Shown here: positions 20,438 to 27,418 of the stretch, piece by piece
Position numbering within the stretch: the stretch's first letter is position 1
Layout of the letters: each line of letters begins with the position of its first letter
Source of the DNA: a virus
Length of the DNA: 27,928 bases
IMG/VR virus record: IMGVR_UViG_3300003267_000135
Coordinates: 909-28,836 of that record
Strand: one strand, 5' to 3'
Made by a program: the position numbers and the translations under genes
The notes under the pieces: generated by a model
What the model saw: the letters and a program-made list of their open reading frames with translations, nothing else
What the model was told of the DNA's origin: nothing
Database searches by the model: none

Positions 20438-20794
20438 ATGAGTTACGCCGATAAGCTACGTGATCCGCGTTGGCAAAAGAAGCGACTGCTGATCCTTCAA
20501 CGTGATCGATTTGAGTGCCGCGACTGTCGCAACTCGCACCGTGAATTGCAGGTTCATCACTGTTTTTACTCCAAGTGCGAACCGTGGGAGATCGCCGACG
20601 AAATGCTTTTGACGCTGTGCGTTGATTGCCACGAGACGCGCCAAGCGATGCAGAATGAGGCTAAGTTTAATTTGGCTCGGCTAATGGCGCATCTCAGTAA
20701 AAACGAGCTGCTCGCGTTTACTGAATCACTTGATGATGCAGCAAACAACGAAACGCCGTGGCCAGTCATCAGCGGACAGAAAGGGGAGTCATGA
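20438..20794 (+). CDS. HNH endonuclease
   Basis: 118 residues. Zinc ligands are C27xxC30 (ECRDC) and C61xxC64 (LCVDCHE), with the catalytic HH at 40-41 (LQVHHCFY) and the H65 downstream; this is the standard HNH layout with the first metal knuckle. The C-terminus is helical (FNLARLMAHLSKNELLA). Possibly a packaging-linked or mobile nuclease. It overlaps the replication initiator by 4 bases. Confidence 0.85.
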   Translation: MSYADKLRDPRWQKKRLLILQRDRFECRDCRNSHRELQVHHCFYSKCEPWEIADEMLLTLCVDCHETRQAMQNEAKFNLARLMAHLSKNELLAFTESLDDAANNETPWPVISGQKGES

Positions 20795-21537
20795 GCGCGA
20801 TCCCTTACGTCAAGTTCTTCCCATCGGATTGGCTGAGTGAGGAGAGTTTGCGACTCGTCTCATACGCTGCTCGTGGCCTTTGGATCGATATGCTTTGTCT
20901 AATGGCGAAGAACCAGCGACGCGGTTACCTTGAGGTAACGGGGGGCTTAACGGGGGGGGTTAAGCCCACCCTTGCGCAACTGGCTAAACTTACGTGTGGA
21001 AACGAGGCTGAAATAGGGGCTCTTTTGGATGAGTTAAAAGGCGCAGGCGTGTGCTCGATTGAGCCGGAAACAGGGGTCATATACAGTAGGCGCATGGTTC
21101 GCGATACTGAGCTTTACAATCAATCAGTTGCATTCGGAAAACAGGGAGGAAATCCAGTCTTGAACAGAAGGCGGAACAAGAGGCTTAACCCCCCCGTTAA
21201 GCCAAACGGACAACCCTCTCTGGGTTCTGGATCTATGGGTTCTGGCTTTAATTCTTCCTCCGGATCGGAATCGCCGATAAATGGGCATTCGGGGCGTCCA
21301 TCACTTGACCTTTGGATTGCCGAATGTGAACGCCGTCACCCTGATTGGCCGCGTAAAGATGCCCAGCGGGCTTGGGAACACTACGAAAAAGTTGGCTGGC
21401 GAACCAGCAGCAACGTCCCAATCAAAAAGTGGGAAATGTGCATCGGAACGTGTTACGGGCGCTGGGAGGAAAAGCATGGGCGGAATGGCTCCCAACTTCA
21501 GCTCACCGCTGAGGAACTGAATAGCCGCCGCGTATGA
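20791..21537 (+). CDS. Phage replication initiator-like protein
   Basis: Start ATG 20791 behind AAGGGGAG. The 248-residue protein begins IPYVKFFPSDWLSEESLRLV and continues YAARGLWIDMLCLMA, the winged-helix opening found in many phage replication organisers. The central 60 residues are a Gly/Ser linker (SGSMGSGFNSSSGSES). The C-terminus SLDLWIAECERRHPDWPRKD with WEHYEKVGW resembles the end of such proteins. It lies directly upstream of the primase-helicase gene (4-base overlap). The gene contains two G/C-tract palindromes, so it may encode and contain the origin. Confidence 0.7.
   Translation: MSAIPYVKFFPSDWLSEESLRLVSYAARGLWIDMLCLMAKNQRRGYLEVTGGLTGGVKPTLAQLAKLTCGNEAEIGALLDELKGAGVCSIEPETGVIYSRRMVRDTELYNQSVAFGKQGGNPVLNRRRNKRLNPPVKPNGQPSLGSGSMGSGFNSSSGSESPINGHSGRPSLDLWIAECERRHPDWPRKDAQRAWEHYEKVGWRTSSNVPIKKWEMCIGTCYGRWEEKHGRNGSQLQLTAEELNSRRV
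20943..20967 (+). repeat. G-tract palindrome copy 1 (candidate origin site)
   Basis: GGGCTTAAC, seven G, GTTAAGCCC: 9-bp arms that can form a hairpin. A related half-site (TAACGGGGGG) precedes it at 20936-20945 and recurs inside it at 20948-20957. It lies in the initiator N-terminal domain and encodes the short insertion TGGLTGGVKP. Confidence 0.75.
21182..21203 (-). repeat. G-tract palindrome copy 2, inverted
   Basis: GGCTTAAC, six C, GTTAAGCC: on the minus strand it is the same site as copy 1 with one fewer G in the tract. It falls at the start of the linker of the initiator and encodes LNPPVKP. Confidence 0.75.
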
Positions 21538-23411
21538 ACGCCGCCGAAGTTAAAACACGACTGGCCGACCGAGCGTTGGAGATTTGCGAAATGCTTTTGC
21601 CGCTTGGAAAGCGCGTCGGTGCGGAGTGGTGCGTCGGCTCTCTCGGCGGGGAGGTTGGCAACTCGCTGAAAATTCATCTGACTGGCAGCAAGGCCGGCGT
21701 CTGGCAGGACTTTGCTGGAGATGCCAAAGGCGACATCATTGATCTTTGGATGGCCGTTCGCGGCCTTCAATTCCCCGAGACGCTGAAACAGGCGAAGGAA
21801 TTTTTAGGCGTTGCCGACGACGCACGCGAGTTTCACAGGCCGGCACAGCGTGCGGCACAAAAGGTTTACTCGAAACCGATCACGAGCCCGGTTGAGCCGC
21901 TTCAATCTGGTGGGGCTGTTTTCGATTACCTGACCCAAGTTCGCAAACTGCACGTGCCGACATTGCACCGCTACAAAGTCGGCCAGTTCTCGCATATGCG
22001 TGTCGGCGCTTCGATGGTGTTCCCGTGTTACGATCCCGAAGGCAAGGAAATCGACCTTTTGAAATTCATGGGTGTCGAACGGCCCGAAGGCAAAAAGATG
22101 ATTTGGGCGTCGCCTGACAGCAAACCGCGTTTGTTTGGCTGGCAGGGCATTGATCGCAACAAACGCGAGGTTCACATCACCGAGGGGGAGATCGACGCCT
22201 TAACGCTGGCAGGGTGGGGCCTAAATGCCGTTTCCCTGCCACAGGGCTGCAAAAACATGGAATGGATCGAACACGATTACGAGGCGTTGGAGTATTTCGA
22301 GAAAATCCATGTTTGGACGGACATGGACGAGCCGGGCAAAAAAGCGGCGGCGGAAATCGCACAACGGTTGGGCCGCGAGCGATGCTTTCGCGTGGAATTG
22401 CCGTCTCCCTACAAAGACGCGAACGAGGCGCAGTGTGTCGGCAGCTTTGATTTTGCAGATTTTCAAGACTGCATCGACTGTGCAAAAACGCTGGACCCGG
22501 TTGAACTACGAAACCTGTCCGAGTTCTCGGCAGATGGTTGGGAGGCACTTCACCCAACGACGCAAGCGACCCTCGGAACTGAAACGCCGATAGGTTTGCC
22601 GTGGCGATGCCGCTTTGGTGAGGTTTCGATTTGGACTGGTTGGAGCGGCCACGGGAAGACCCTCGCGCTAAATAATTTTCTCATTCACGACGCGTCGCAG
22701 GGCGAACGATGCTGCGTCGCGTCGCTCGAAATGCCCGCAAACAAACTCGTGGCCGCGTTCGTAAAACTTGCGCTTGGCACGCACCCGCCAAAAGAGCGGC
22801 GAGATCGATACGATGCCGCGTTACAGTGGCTCTCCGACAAGGTTTGGATCGTCAACAAGGTTGGCGTCATGCATTGGACGAAGGTGATTCCGATCATGGA
22901 ATACGCCGCGCGCCGCTATGGTTGCACGCGGTTCGTCGTCGATTCGTTGGTGCGACTTGGAATCGGAGAAGATGACTACGATGGGCAAAAGGAAGCCGTT
23001 GGAGCCATGGCGGAATTTGCCGCTCGGTTCGGCCATGTGCATCTCGTCTGTCACTCGCGAAAGCTAGAAGATGAGAGCAAGGCACCGGGCAAACTTGATG
23101 TGCGCGGCTCAAGCACAATCACCGACTTAGTTCACAACGGATTCACGGTATGGAGAAACAAGAAGAAGGAACAGCAGATGGAGGAATTTCAAAACGGGAG
23201 AGATGATCCCGGTAAGCGCGGAGAGATTGAAAAGCTACGCGACGCACAGATCGCGCTTTGGAAGGAGCGTGACACAGGTAATGAGCCGTGGCGCAACCTT
23301 TGGATTCACCGCCCAAGCGGGCAATACCTCAGTGCGCCCGATGCGCAACCGCGAATCTACGTGCCAGAACCGCAGATGAAAACAAGCCGAATTAATGTCA
23401 CAGGACACTGA
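21534..23411 (+). CDS. Primase-helicase (Toprim plus DnaB-like, T7 gp4/Twinkle type)
   Basis: 625 residues. Residues about 45-75 (SLKIHLTGSKAGVWQDFAG) start a primase-like domain. Toprim motifs are EGEIDAL (217-223), TDMDEPG (262-268) and KDANE (294-298). The RecA-like helicase domain has Walker A GWSGHGKT (369-376), Walker B FVVDSL with D470, and HLVCHSRK near 503-510. The N-terminal part has few cysteines and no clear four-cysteine zinc finger, so primase specificity may differ or be lost. It overlaps the initiator by 4 bases. In a phage this one protein would unwind the fork and possibly prime. Confidence 0.9.
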   Translation: MNAAEVKTRLADRALEICEMLLPLGKRVGAEWCVGSLGGEVGNSLKIHLTGSKAGVWQDFAGDAKGDIIDLWMAVRGLQFPETLKQAKEFLGVADDAREFHRPAQRAAQKVYSKPITSPVEPLQSGGAVFDYLTQVRKLHVPTLHRYKVGQFSHMRVGASMVFPCYDPEGKEIDLLKFMGVERPEGKKMIWASPDSKPRLFGWQGIDRNKREVHITEGEIDALTLAGWGLNAVSLPQGCKNMEWIEHDYEALEYFEKIHVWTDMDEPGKKAAAEIAQRLGRERCFRVELPSPYKDANEAQCVGSFDFADFQDCIDCAKTLDPVELRNLSEFSADGWEALHPTTQATLGTETPIGLPWRCRFGEVSIWTGWSGHGKTLALNNFLIHDASQGERCCVASLEMPANKLVAAFVKLALGTHPPKERRDRYDAALQWLSDKVWIVNKVGVMHWTKVIPIMEYAARRYGCTRFVVDSLVRLGIGEDDYDGQKEAVGAMAEFAARFGHVHLVCHSRKLEDESKAPGKLDVRGSSTITDLVHNGFTVWRNKKKEQQMEEFQNGRDDPGKRGEIEKLRDAQIALWKERDTGNEPWRNLWIHRPSGQYLSAPDAQPRIYVPEPQMKTSRINVTGH

Positions 23412-23419
23412 ATACTAAA

Positions 23420-23875
23420 ATGACATGCCCCTCACCCGAGCCGAGCTTGAAAAGTATTTCCCCGGAAAGCCGGAAAGTTTTTACGTCCGCAACGCCAGTG
23501 ACGCTGCGCCTGCGCGGAATGAACCTGTGCAGCTACAAAAACCACAAGCGCGCGATTTACAGCCCCAAAAAGCAGCGAACTTTTCTCATAACCGACCCCG
23601 ACATAAAAAAACGGATACAGGTGATCGTGGACAGTTTCGCGTCACAATTAACTGCCGCTTCGCAAGCCGCCACCGGGTCGATCTCGACGGAATCGCTGCG
23701 AGCATTTTTGATGCGCTCATTACCGCACGACGATTGTTGGACGGCGATCCCTGAGTTGAGGATCACCGGGCAGCTCGTCGAAAGCGAAGCGGAGGCGGGA
23801 GCGGACATAACGATTGAAAGATTGGACGCGCCTAAGCCGAGTCAGCTTTTGCTTGACGCAAGTTCCGGCGCGTAA
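23420..23875 (+). CDS. Conserved phage protein with RusA-like outline
   Basis: 151 residues. VTLRLRGMNLCSYKNHKRA, the LITDPDIKKRIQ region, and late MRSLPHDDCWTAIPELRI with GADITIERL form a pattern I know from phage proteins next to replication genes (LPxDD.W..IPE ... E.GA.I.IER). The opening resembles the N-terminus of RusA-type resolvases, so a Holliday-junction or nuclease role is possible. Codon use looks coding in this frame to the end. The first about 27 residues are weakly protein-like. The last residues (LLLDAS) are encoded by dispersed element d. Confidence 0.7.
   Translation: MTCPSPEPSLKSISPESRKVFTSATPVTLRLRGMNLCSYKNHKRAIYSPKKQRTFLITDPDIKKRIQVIVDSFASQLTAASQAATGSISTESLRAFLMRSLPHDDCWTAIPELRITGQLVESEAEAGADITIERLDAPKPSQLLLDASSGA
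23425..23754 (+). CDS. Alternative-frame 109-residue protein, RusA-like
   Basis: A frame shifted against the 151-residue gene starts five bases later and reads MPLTRAELEKYFPGKPESF, then YVRNASD; later GQFRVTINCRFASRHRVDL and DGIAASIFDALITARRLL, ending DGDP. The start resembles short phage nuclease N-termini, and VDLD...FDAL...LLDGD resembles the RusA acidic motif (RxxDLDN...DAL...DD), although the usual asparagine is glycine. Either it is a true overlapping gene, or one of the two frames arose by a frameshift. Confidence 0.4.
   Translation: MPLTRAELEKYFPGKPESFYVRNASDAAPARNEPVQLQKPQARDLQPQKAANFSHNRPRHKKTDTGDRGQFRVTINCRFASRHRVDLDGIAASIFDALITARRLLDGDP
23846..23862 (+). repeat. Dispersed element copy d
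   Basis: CTTTTGCTTGACGCAAG inside the 3' end of the 151-residue gene, 26 bases before the ATG of the next gene. It is preceded by G instead of A. TAATAA follows 14 bases after TTGACG. Confidence 0.85.
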
Positions 23876-23888
23876 TAATTGGCGTGTC

Positions 23889-24404
23889 ATGGCACTCCTG
23901 AATTACACCACCGAGGTTCCGGCAAGTCGCAGCATTGCCGAGATCACGCAGATGCTCACCGACGGCGGCGCGACTCACATCATGCTCGAAAACGGACCCG
24001 ACCGCGAGATCGTCGCCATCAGCTTTATGATGGACACGACGTTTGGGGCGCGCGTCCCATTCCAGTTGCCCGCGAACGTCCCCAAGGTGATTGCGACGAT
24101 CAACGCGCAGATTGCTGCCGAAACGAAACTGGTGAATCAGCGGAGCAACTACAAGCGGCGCATTCCTCGTTCGCTTTGGAACAACAAAGAACAAGCCGAG
24201 CGCATCGCGTGGCGGATTGCTAAGGACTGGCTTGAGGCACAGATGGCACTCGCGCAAATCGGCTCGTCAAAGTTCGAGCAAATTATGATGCCGTTCGCGC
24301 AGATCGCCGGGCGCAGCTTTTACGATCATGTTGTCGAACGCGGCTCTCTCGCGCTGATGCCGCCGAACAAAGAGGAAAACGCAATTGCCGTGGAGCCCGT
24401 CTAA
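23889..24404 (+). CDS. Conserved phage hypothetical protein
   Basis: 171 residues. The start MALLNYTTEVPASRSIAEI and the later KEQAERIAWRIAKDWLEAQ match a pattern seen in many phage proteins of unknown function: LLNYTT.VPA..S..EI at the N-terminus, RI.WR..KDW.EAQ..L in the middle, F.PY/FAQ..G...Y near the end. The ATG follows dispersed element d. Confidence 0.75.
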   Translation: MALLNYTTEVPASRSIAEITQMLTDGGATHIMLENGPDREIVAISFMMDTTFGARVPFQLPANVPKVIATINAQIAAETKLVNQRSNYKRRIPRSLWNNKEQAERIAWRIAKDWLEAQMALAQIGSSKFEQIMMPFAQIAGRSFYDHVVERGSLALMPPNKEENAIAVEPV

Positions 24405-24931
24405 TGTCCCTCGCAGGAATACAACCCAAGCAGAAGATTCCCGGCGCAGTCGTCGAAGACTTGAGGAACTACGCGTCGGCACTTGGATTGCCGCACGACT
24501 GGCACGAGTTTGTTACCGTCAAAACAAGCACATCGCTCAGCGAATCGAAGTGGTTTGTTGAATACAACGGTAAGGCGCTTGCGACCTACGAGCTGGATTT
24601 GTTGCACAAGATCAAGGACGCCAAGCACCACGTTCCAATTCCCCCACCCGTCGATCCGCTCGTGGTCGCGTCCGAGCTGGCGGTATTGCAGCCGACCGAT
24701 TTGAGGTTTCGGCGATTCAACGACTGCATTTTTCGCGTGGATGAAATTGCCGCCGTTGACGGAAAGTTGATTAAAGACGGCAAGATGCGATTTCGCGTGA
24801 TTCTGAAAAACGGCAAAGAGTTTGAGGGTGAAAACGAAAAAAACTACGCCAACAGCGGCATGAGCACGTTCGAGTTTTTCATTGAGCACGTCCTTGGACT
24901 GACGCCGATTTCCCGTGAGCCCAATCGGTAG
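24404..24931 (+). CDS. Hypothetical protein, paralogue of its neighbour
   Basis: 175 residues. The part from 84 onward, DPLVVASELAVLQP then TDLRFRRFNDCIFRVDE, and the C-terminal FEFFIEHVLGL align with the next gene product. The N-terminal half is unique (PKQKIPGAVVEDLRNYASA). It starts in the stop of the previous gene (TAATG). No known family. Confidence 0.6.
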   Translation: MSLAGIQPKQKIPGAVVEDLRNYASALGLPHDWHEFVTVKTSTSLSESKWFVEYNGKALATYELDLLHKIKDAKHHVPIPPPVDPLVVASELAVLQPTDLRFRRFNDCIFRVDEIAAVDGKLIKDGKMRFRVILKNGKEFEGENEKNYANSGMSTFEFFIEHVLGLTPISREPNR

Positions 24932-25382
24932 CATTTTCGGCAATGCGGCTGCGTCGTGTGCCGCGCAGGCCGCGATCAGCAATGCGCAAGCCTCTATCGG
25001 CGGCGGAACATATCCAAACGGGATGGGCGGTGCGTCAAATCAGGCAAGTTATCCCGGCTTTTCTGGTTGGTCTGGCACACCAATCGCCACGCCGGCACAG
25101 CGCGATCCGCTGGAATACGCGACGGAGACCGCGTTGAAGCAACCGGCCGACAAGCGTTGGCGTCGCTTTCAACACGCGCTGTTTTTGGCCGAGGACGTGA
25201 TCGGCGTTCACGCGGAGGGCAGCGGGAGCATTTGCGTGCGGCTCCATCACTCAAATTCCGGCTCGACGATGAGCGATTATAATTACGTGTTCACGCTGCC
25301 GTTTGATTGCGCCGATCCTGTGCAATGGTTTGCTGAGCACGTGCTGAACATGGATTTTCCCAACGCGAAACACGCGACATGA
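24915..25382 (+). CDS. Hypothetical protein, paralogue of its neighbour
   Basis: 155 residues from GTG 24915, overlapping the previous gene by 17 bases. A glycine/serine-rich N-terminus (NAQASIGGGTYPNGMGGAS) precedes DPLEYATETALKQPADKRW, then RRFQHALFL and WFAEHVLNMDFP, matching the paralogue. No ribosome site is obvious. It ends in ATGA with the membrane-protein gene. Confidence 0.6.
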   Translation: MSPIGSIFGNAAASCAAQAAISNAQASIGGGTYPNGMGGASNQASYPGFSGWSGTPIATPAQRDPLEYATETALKQPADKRWRRFQHALFLAEDVIGVHAEGSGSICVRLHHSNSGSTMSDYNYVFTLPFDCADPVQWFAEHVLNMDFPNAKHAT

Positions 25383-25798
25383 TCACGCTTTCCGACATCG
25401 AAGTATTTGCCGTGGTATGCGCGCGAAATGATGGGCGCTTGTTGGCGATCAGCGTCACGGACGATGATCGAGTGACATTCGTTTTCACAACCGGCGAGCT
25501 TTGGGGCAAAGCACGAAAGGCGCTGGTCATCTGTGGCGTGGTTTTCAGTGTTATTTCGTTGGGATTCATTATACCGGCAATCCACACGATAACTCCGATC
25601 TTTGATGTTTTCGGATGGCTGGCGACGGTGTTGATGTGGATGTGCATTGGGTGCCACTACTACCTCACGAAATACCAGCAGCCAAAAACGGCTGATGAAA
25701 TTCGCGAAGAGTGGGTGCGGGAATTGCGCGCCTATCACGAGGGGGACGTAGGTGTTCATTGCGAGGACGGTGTTGTTTTTATTGCCCGCAAATCGTGA
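25379..25798 (+). CDS. Two-pass membrane protein
   Basis: 139 residues. The N-terminal soluble part (ITLSDIEVFAVVCARNDG) looks beta-rich. Two hydrophobic spans follow: LVICGVVFSVISLGFIIPAI at about 49-68 and FGWLATVLMWMCIGCHYYL at about 77-95, then an acidic soluble C-terminus. Both ends are probably on the cytoplasmic side. No family recognised. Confidence 0.65.
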   Translation: MITLSDIEVFAVVCARNDGRLLAISVTDDDRVTFVFTTGELWGKARKALVICGVVFSVISLGFIIPAIHTITPIFDVFGWLATVLMWMCIGCHYYLTKYQQPKTADEIREEWVRELRAYHEGDVGVHCEDGVVFIARKS

Positions 25799-26307
25799 GC
25801 AAGTTCCCATTTCCAACCGATCACGAGTTCGCGGCAATGACCGCTGATGAGTTCGTCGCATTTTGGGACGCGTTTGAAAAACTCGGCATCGCGCAAACCG
25901 AGCCGTTCGTGGGTCGGTGGTATATTTCGCGAAACGACATTCGCGACATCAACACGCTGAAGCGCGCTGGATGGACGCCTGAGTTTCCGTCAAAGATGCC
26001 GCAGCCGATGTCGTGGTATTGGCGGCGCGCATTGAGGCCGGGAACGCGCGACAAAAAGGGAAAACGATTTCTGTCCACGAGTCAGGCGCTCTCAGATTTG
26101 CGCAGACAGCAAGCGGCGCGGGCGGACGTGCCAATAACGCAATGGACGGTGGAGTTGACGATCGCGGGCGAAAAGCACCGCGGCAGTTTGCCAGCAAAAG
26201 GATTTCTCAACGCGCAGCAATTGGCCGACTCCATCGGCGCAAAGGTGATTGACAACGAGAGCGCGTCGCCCACGTTCCTCGCCATCCCCTCGATGGGGAA
26301 AAGTTGA
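25795..26307 (+). CDS. 170-residue hypothetical protein, GTG start
   Basis: GTG 25795 overlaps the previous stop. VSKFPFPTDHEFAAMTADE begins a helical region. A strand-rich C-terminus (ITQWTVELTIAGEKHRGSL) follows, with FLNAQQLADSIGAKVIDNE after it. No family recognised. Last gene of the rightward cluster before a convergent hairpin. Confidence 0.6.
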   Translation: MSKFPFPTDHEFAAMTADEFVAFWDAFEKLGIAQTEPFVGRWYISRNDIRDINTLKRAGWTPEFPSKMPQPMSWYWRRALRPGTRDKKGKRFLSTSQALSDLRRQQAARADVPITQWTVELTIAGEKHRGSLPAKGFLNAQQLADSIGAKVIDNESASPTFLAIPSMGKS

Positions 26308-26316
26308 AGCTGGCTG

Positions 26317-26347
26317 CGCCGCCGCCGTTAATTCGACGGCGGCGTTT
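26317..26347. terminator. Bidirectional terminator-like hairpin at a convergent junction
   Basis: CGCCGCCG (26320-26327) pairs with CGGCGGCG (26337-26344) around a 9-base AT-rich loop, followed by TTTGCTTTC on the plus strand. It lies between two converging genes. The T-run is short, so efficiency is uncertain. The stop codon of the minus-strand gene falls in the loop. Confidence 0.55.
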
Positions 26348-26630
26348 GCTTTCGGACCATGCGACGCAGCTTGCGTTCGATGATAGGGAGTCGCCGCAGG
26401 GCAAAGTCGTCCCCGTCTCGCGCCAAGTGGGCCATGCCAGTGTAAATCGAAACCGCGTTGCGAATATCGTGTGAACGCTCGGGGGTGATCGAAGCCATCA
26501 ATGATTTCACGAGCGGGCCGTCGTAGTAGATTTCAGGCATATTCGTCCGCAGACCATAGCCGCTAACGGGCACATTGTCACCGGGGCCGATTCCTTGCGA
26601 TTTGGCGGGCGATCTCCCGGTCGCAGCCAT
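26328..26630 (-). CDS. 100-residue hypothetical protein
   Basis: From ATG 26630: MAATGRSPAKSQGIGPGDN, then MPEIYYDGPLVKSLMASIT and a basic C-terminus (IIERKLRRMVRKQTPPSN). A further upstream part of the frame overlaps the neighbouring gene and is rejected; a 70-residue version from MPEIYYDG is possible. No family recognised. Confidence 0.5.
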   Translation of the reverse strand: MAATGRSPAKSQGIGPGDNVPVSGYGLRTNMPEIYYDGPLVKSLMASITPERSHDIRNAVSIYTGMAHLARDGDDFALRRLPIIERKLRRMVRKQTPPSN

Positions 26631-26652
26631 CAGGACACTTACCGACCAAATA

Positions 26653-26856
26653 TCAGGGCGCGTTGGCGGCGCGATGGCCCAAGGCAACGGCAGTCTGGAG
26701 ATCAACCAGCGAGATCGTGCCCCATCCGTCGCATATTTCAATGAACGGAGCGTTACACATGAGCACGTTTTCACGCTCTCGCGCCTGCCGGTAAACCTCG
26801 GCAATCGAGGCGTCGGACGAAACCTGTTGGCCGATGTTATCCGGAATCCCGCTCAT
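26653..26856 (-). CDS. 67-residue hypothetical protein
   Basis: From ATG 26856 (MSGIPDNIGQQVSSDASIA), then YRQARERENVLMCNAPFIE and DLQTAVALGHRAANAP. It overlaps the previous stop by 4 bases. A small soluble alpha/beta protein; no family recognised. Confidence 0.5.
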   Translation of the reverse strand: MSGIPDNIGQQVSSDASIAEVYRQARERENVLMCNAPFIEICDGWGTISLVDLQTAVALGHRAANAP

Positions 26857-27101
26857 TTTGACGCCGCCTGCACAACCGCTTTCGCCAGCTTGTCCAAAAA
26901 CTCGTTCCCGGCGCGGATGATTTCGCTTTTCAACTGCGGCTGCGCGTCGGCCATATTCTGCATATCCACTCCCACAATACGCACAGCCTGATCGATGTTC
27001 TTCACGCGAAGCAACTCCTCGCGCGCCAGCCTCGACCAACGCGTGCGCCATTCCAAACGGCGAGCTTCGGCGGCGGCTTTCCGGTCGGCTCTTGCGCTCA
27101 T
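26853..27101 (-). CDS. 82-residue helical hypothetical protein
   Basis: From ATG 27101: MSARADRKAAAEARRLEWR, then RWSRLAREELLRVKNIDQA and LDKLAKAVVQAASK. Strongly helical and basic at the N-terminus. It follows dispersed element e by 29 bases, and GGAGAAG stands upstream. It is divergent from the XRE gene. Confidence 0.55.
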   Translation of the reverse strand: MSARADRKAAAEARRLEWRTRWSRLAREELLRVKNIDQAVRIVGVDMQNMADAQPQLKSEIIRAGNEFLDKLAKAVVQAASK

Positions 27102-27130
27102 GCAAAGCCACTTCTCCAACCAACACGCAC

Positions 27131-27148
27131 CTTGCGTCAAGCAAAAGT
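27131..27148 (-). repeat. Dispersed element copy e
   Basis: Minus strand ACTTTTGCTTGACGCAAG in the 89-base divergent region between the 82-residue gene and the XRE gene, pointing at the former. A separate TTGACC (27154-27159) with TACATT 15 bases later might serve the XRE gene. Confidence 0.85.
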
Positions 27149-27190
27149 AAGGCTTGACCCGTCGGCGAAGCGCATACATTTCGCCAATCC

Positions 27191-27418
27191 ATGCCCAATA
27201 GCGGTCACACCGTCAAAGAACTGCCTCACGTCGGAAAACGCATCGCACAACGGCGCGAACAATTGAGGATGACCAAGACCGAGGCCGCAAAAGCGGTCGG
27301 CATGTCGCTAGGTGGTTATGCCAACATCGAAGCCGCGAAATATCTCCCCGGACTTCCGCTTTACCGCAACATTTGCAGGGTCCTGAAAGTCTCACCCGGC
27401 AAGTTGCTGGAGAAATGA
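27191..27418 (+). CDS. XRE-family transcription regulator
   Basis: 75 residues forming one Cro/C1-type HTH: GKRIAQRREQLRMTKTEAA, then KAVGMSLGGYANIEAAKYL and CRVLKVSPGKLLEK. Helices 2 and 3 (MTKTEAAKAVGMSLGGYANIE is split here) are the DNA-reading pair. The short length means dimerisation uses the HTH itself. It may repress one of the early promoters in this window. It is coupled to the next gene by ATGA. Confidence 0.85.
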   Translation: MPNSGHTVKELPHVGKRIAQRREQLRMTKTEAAKAVGMSLGGYANIEAAKYLPGLPLYRNICRVLKVSPGKLLEK

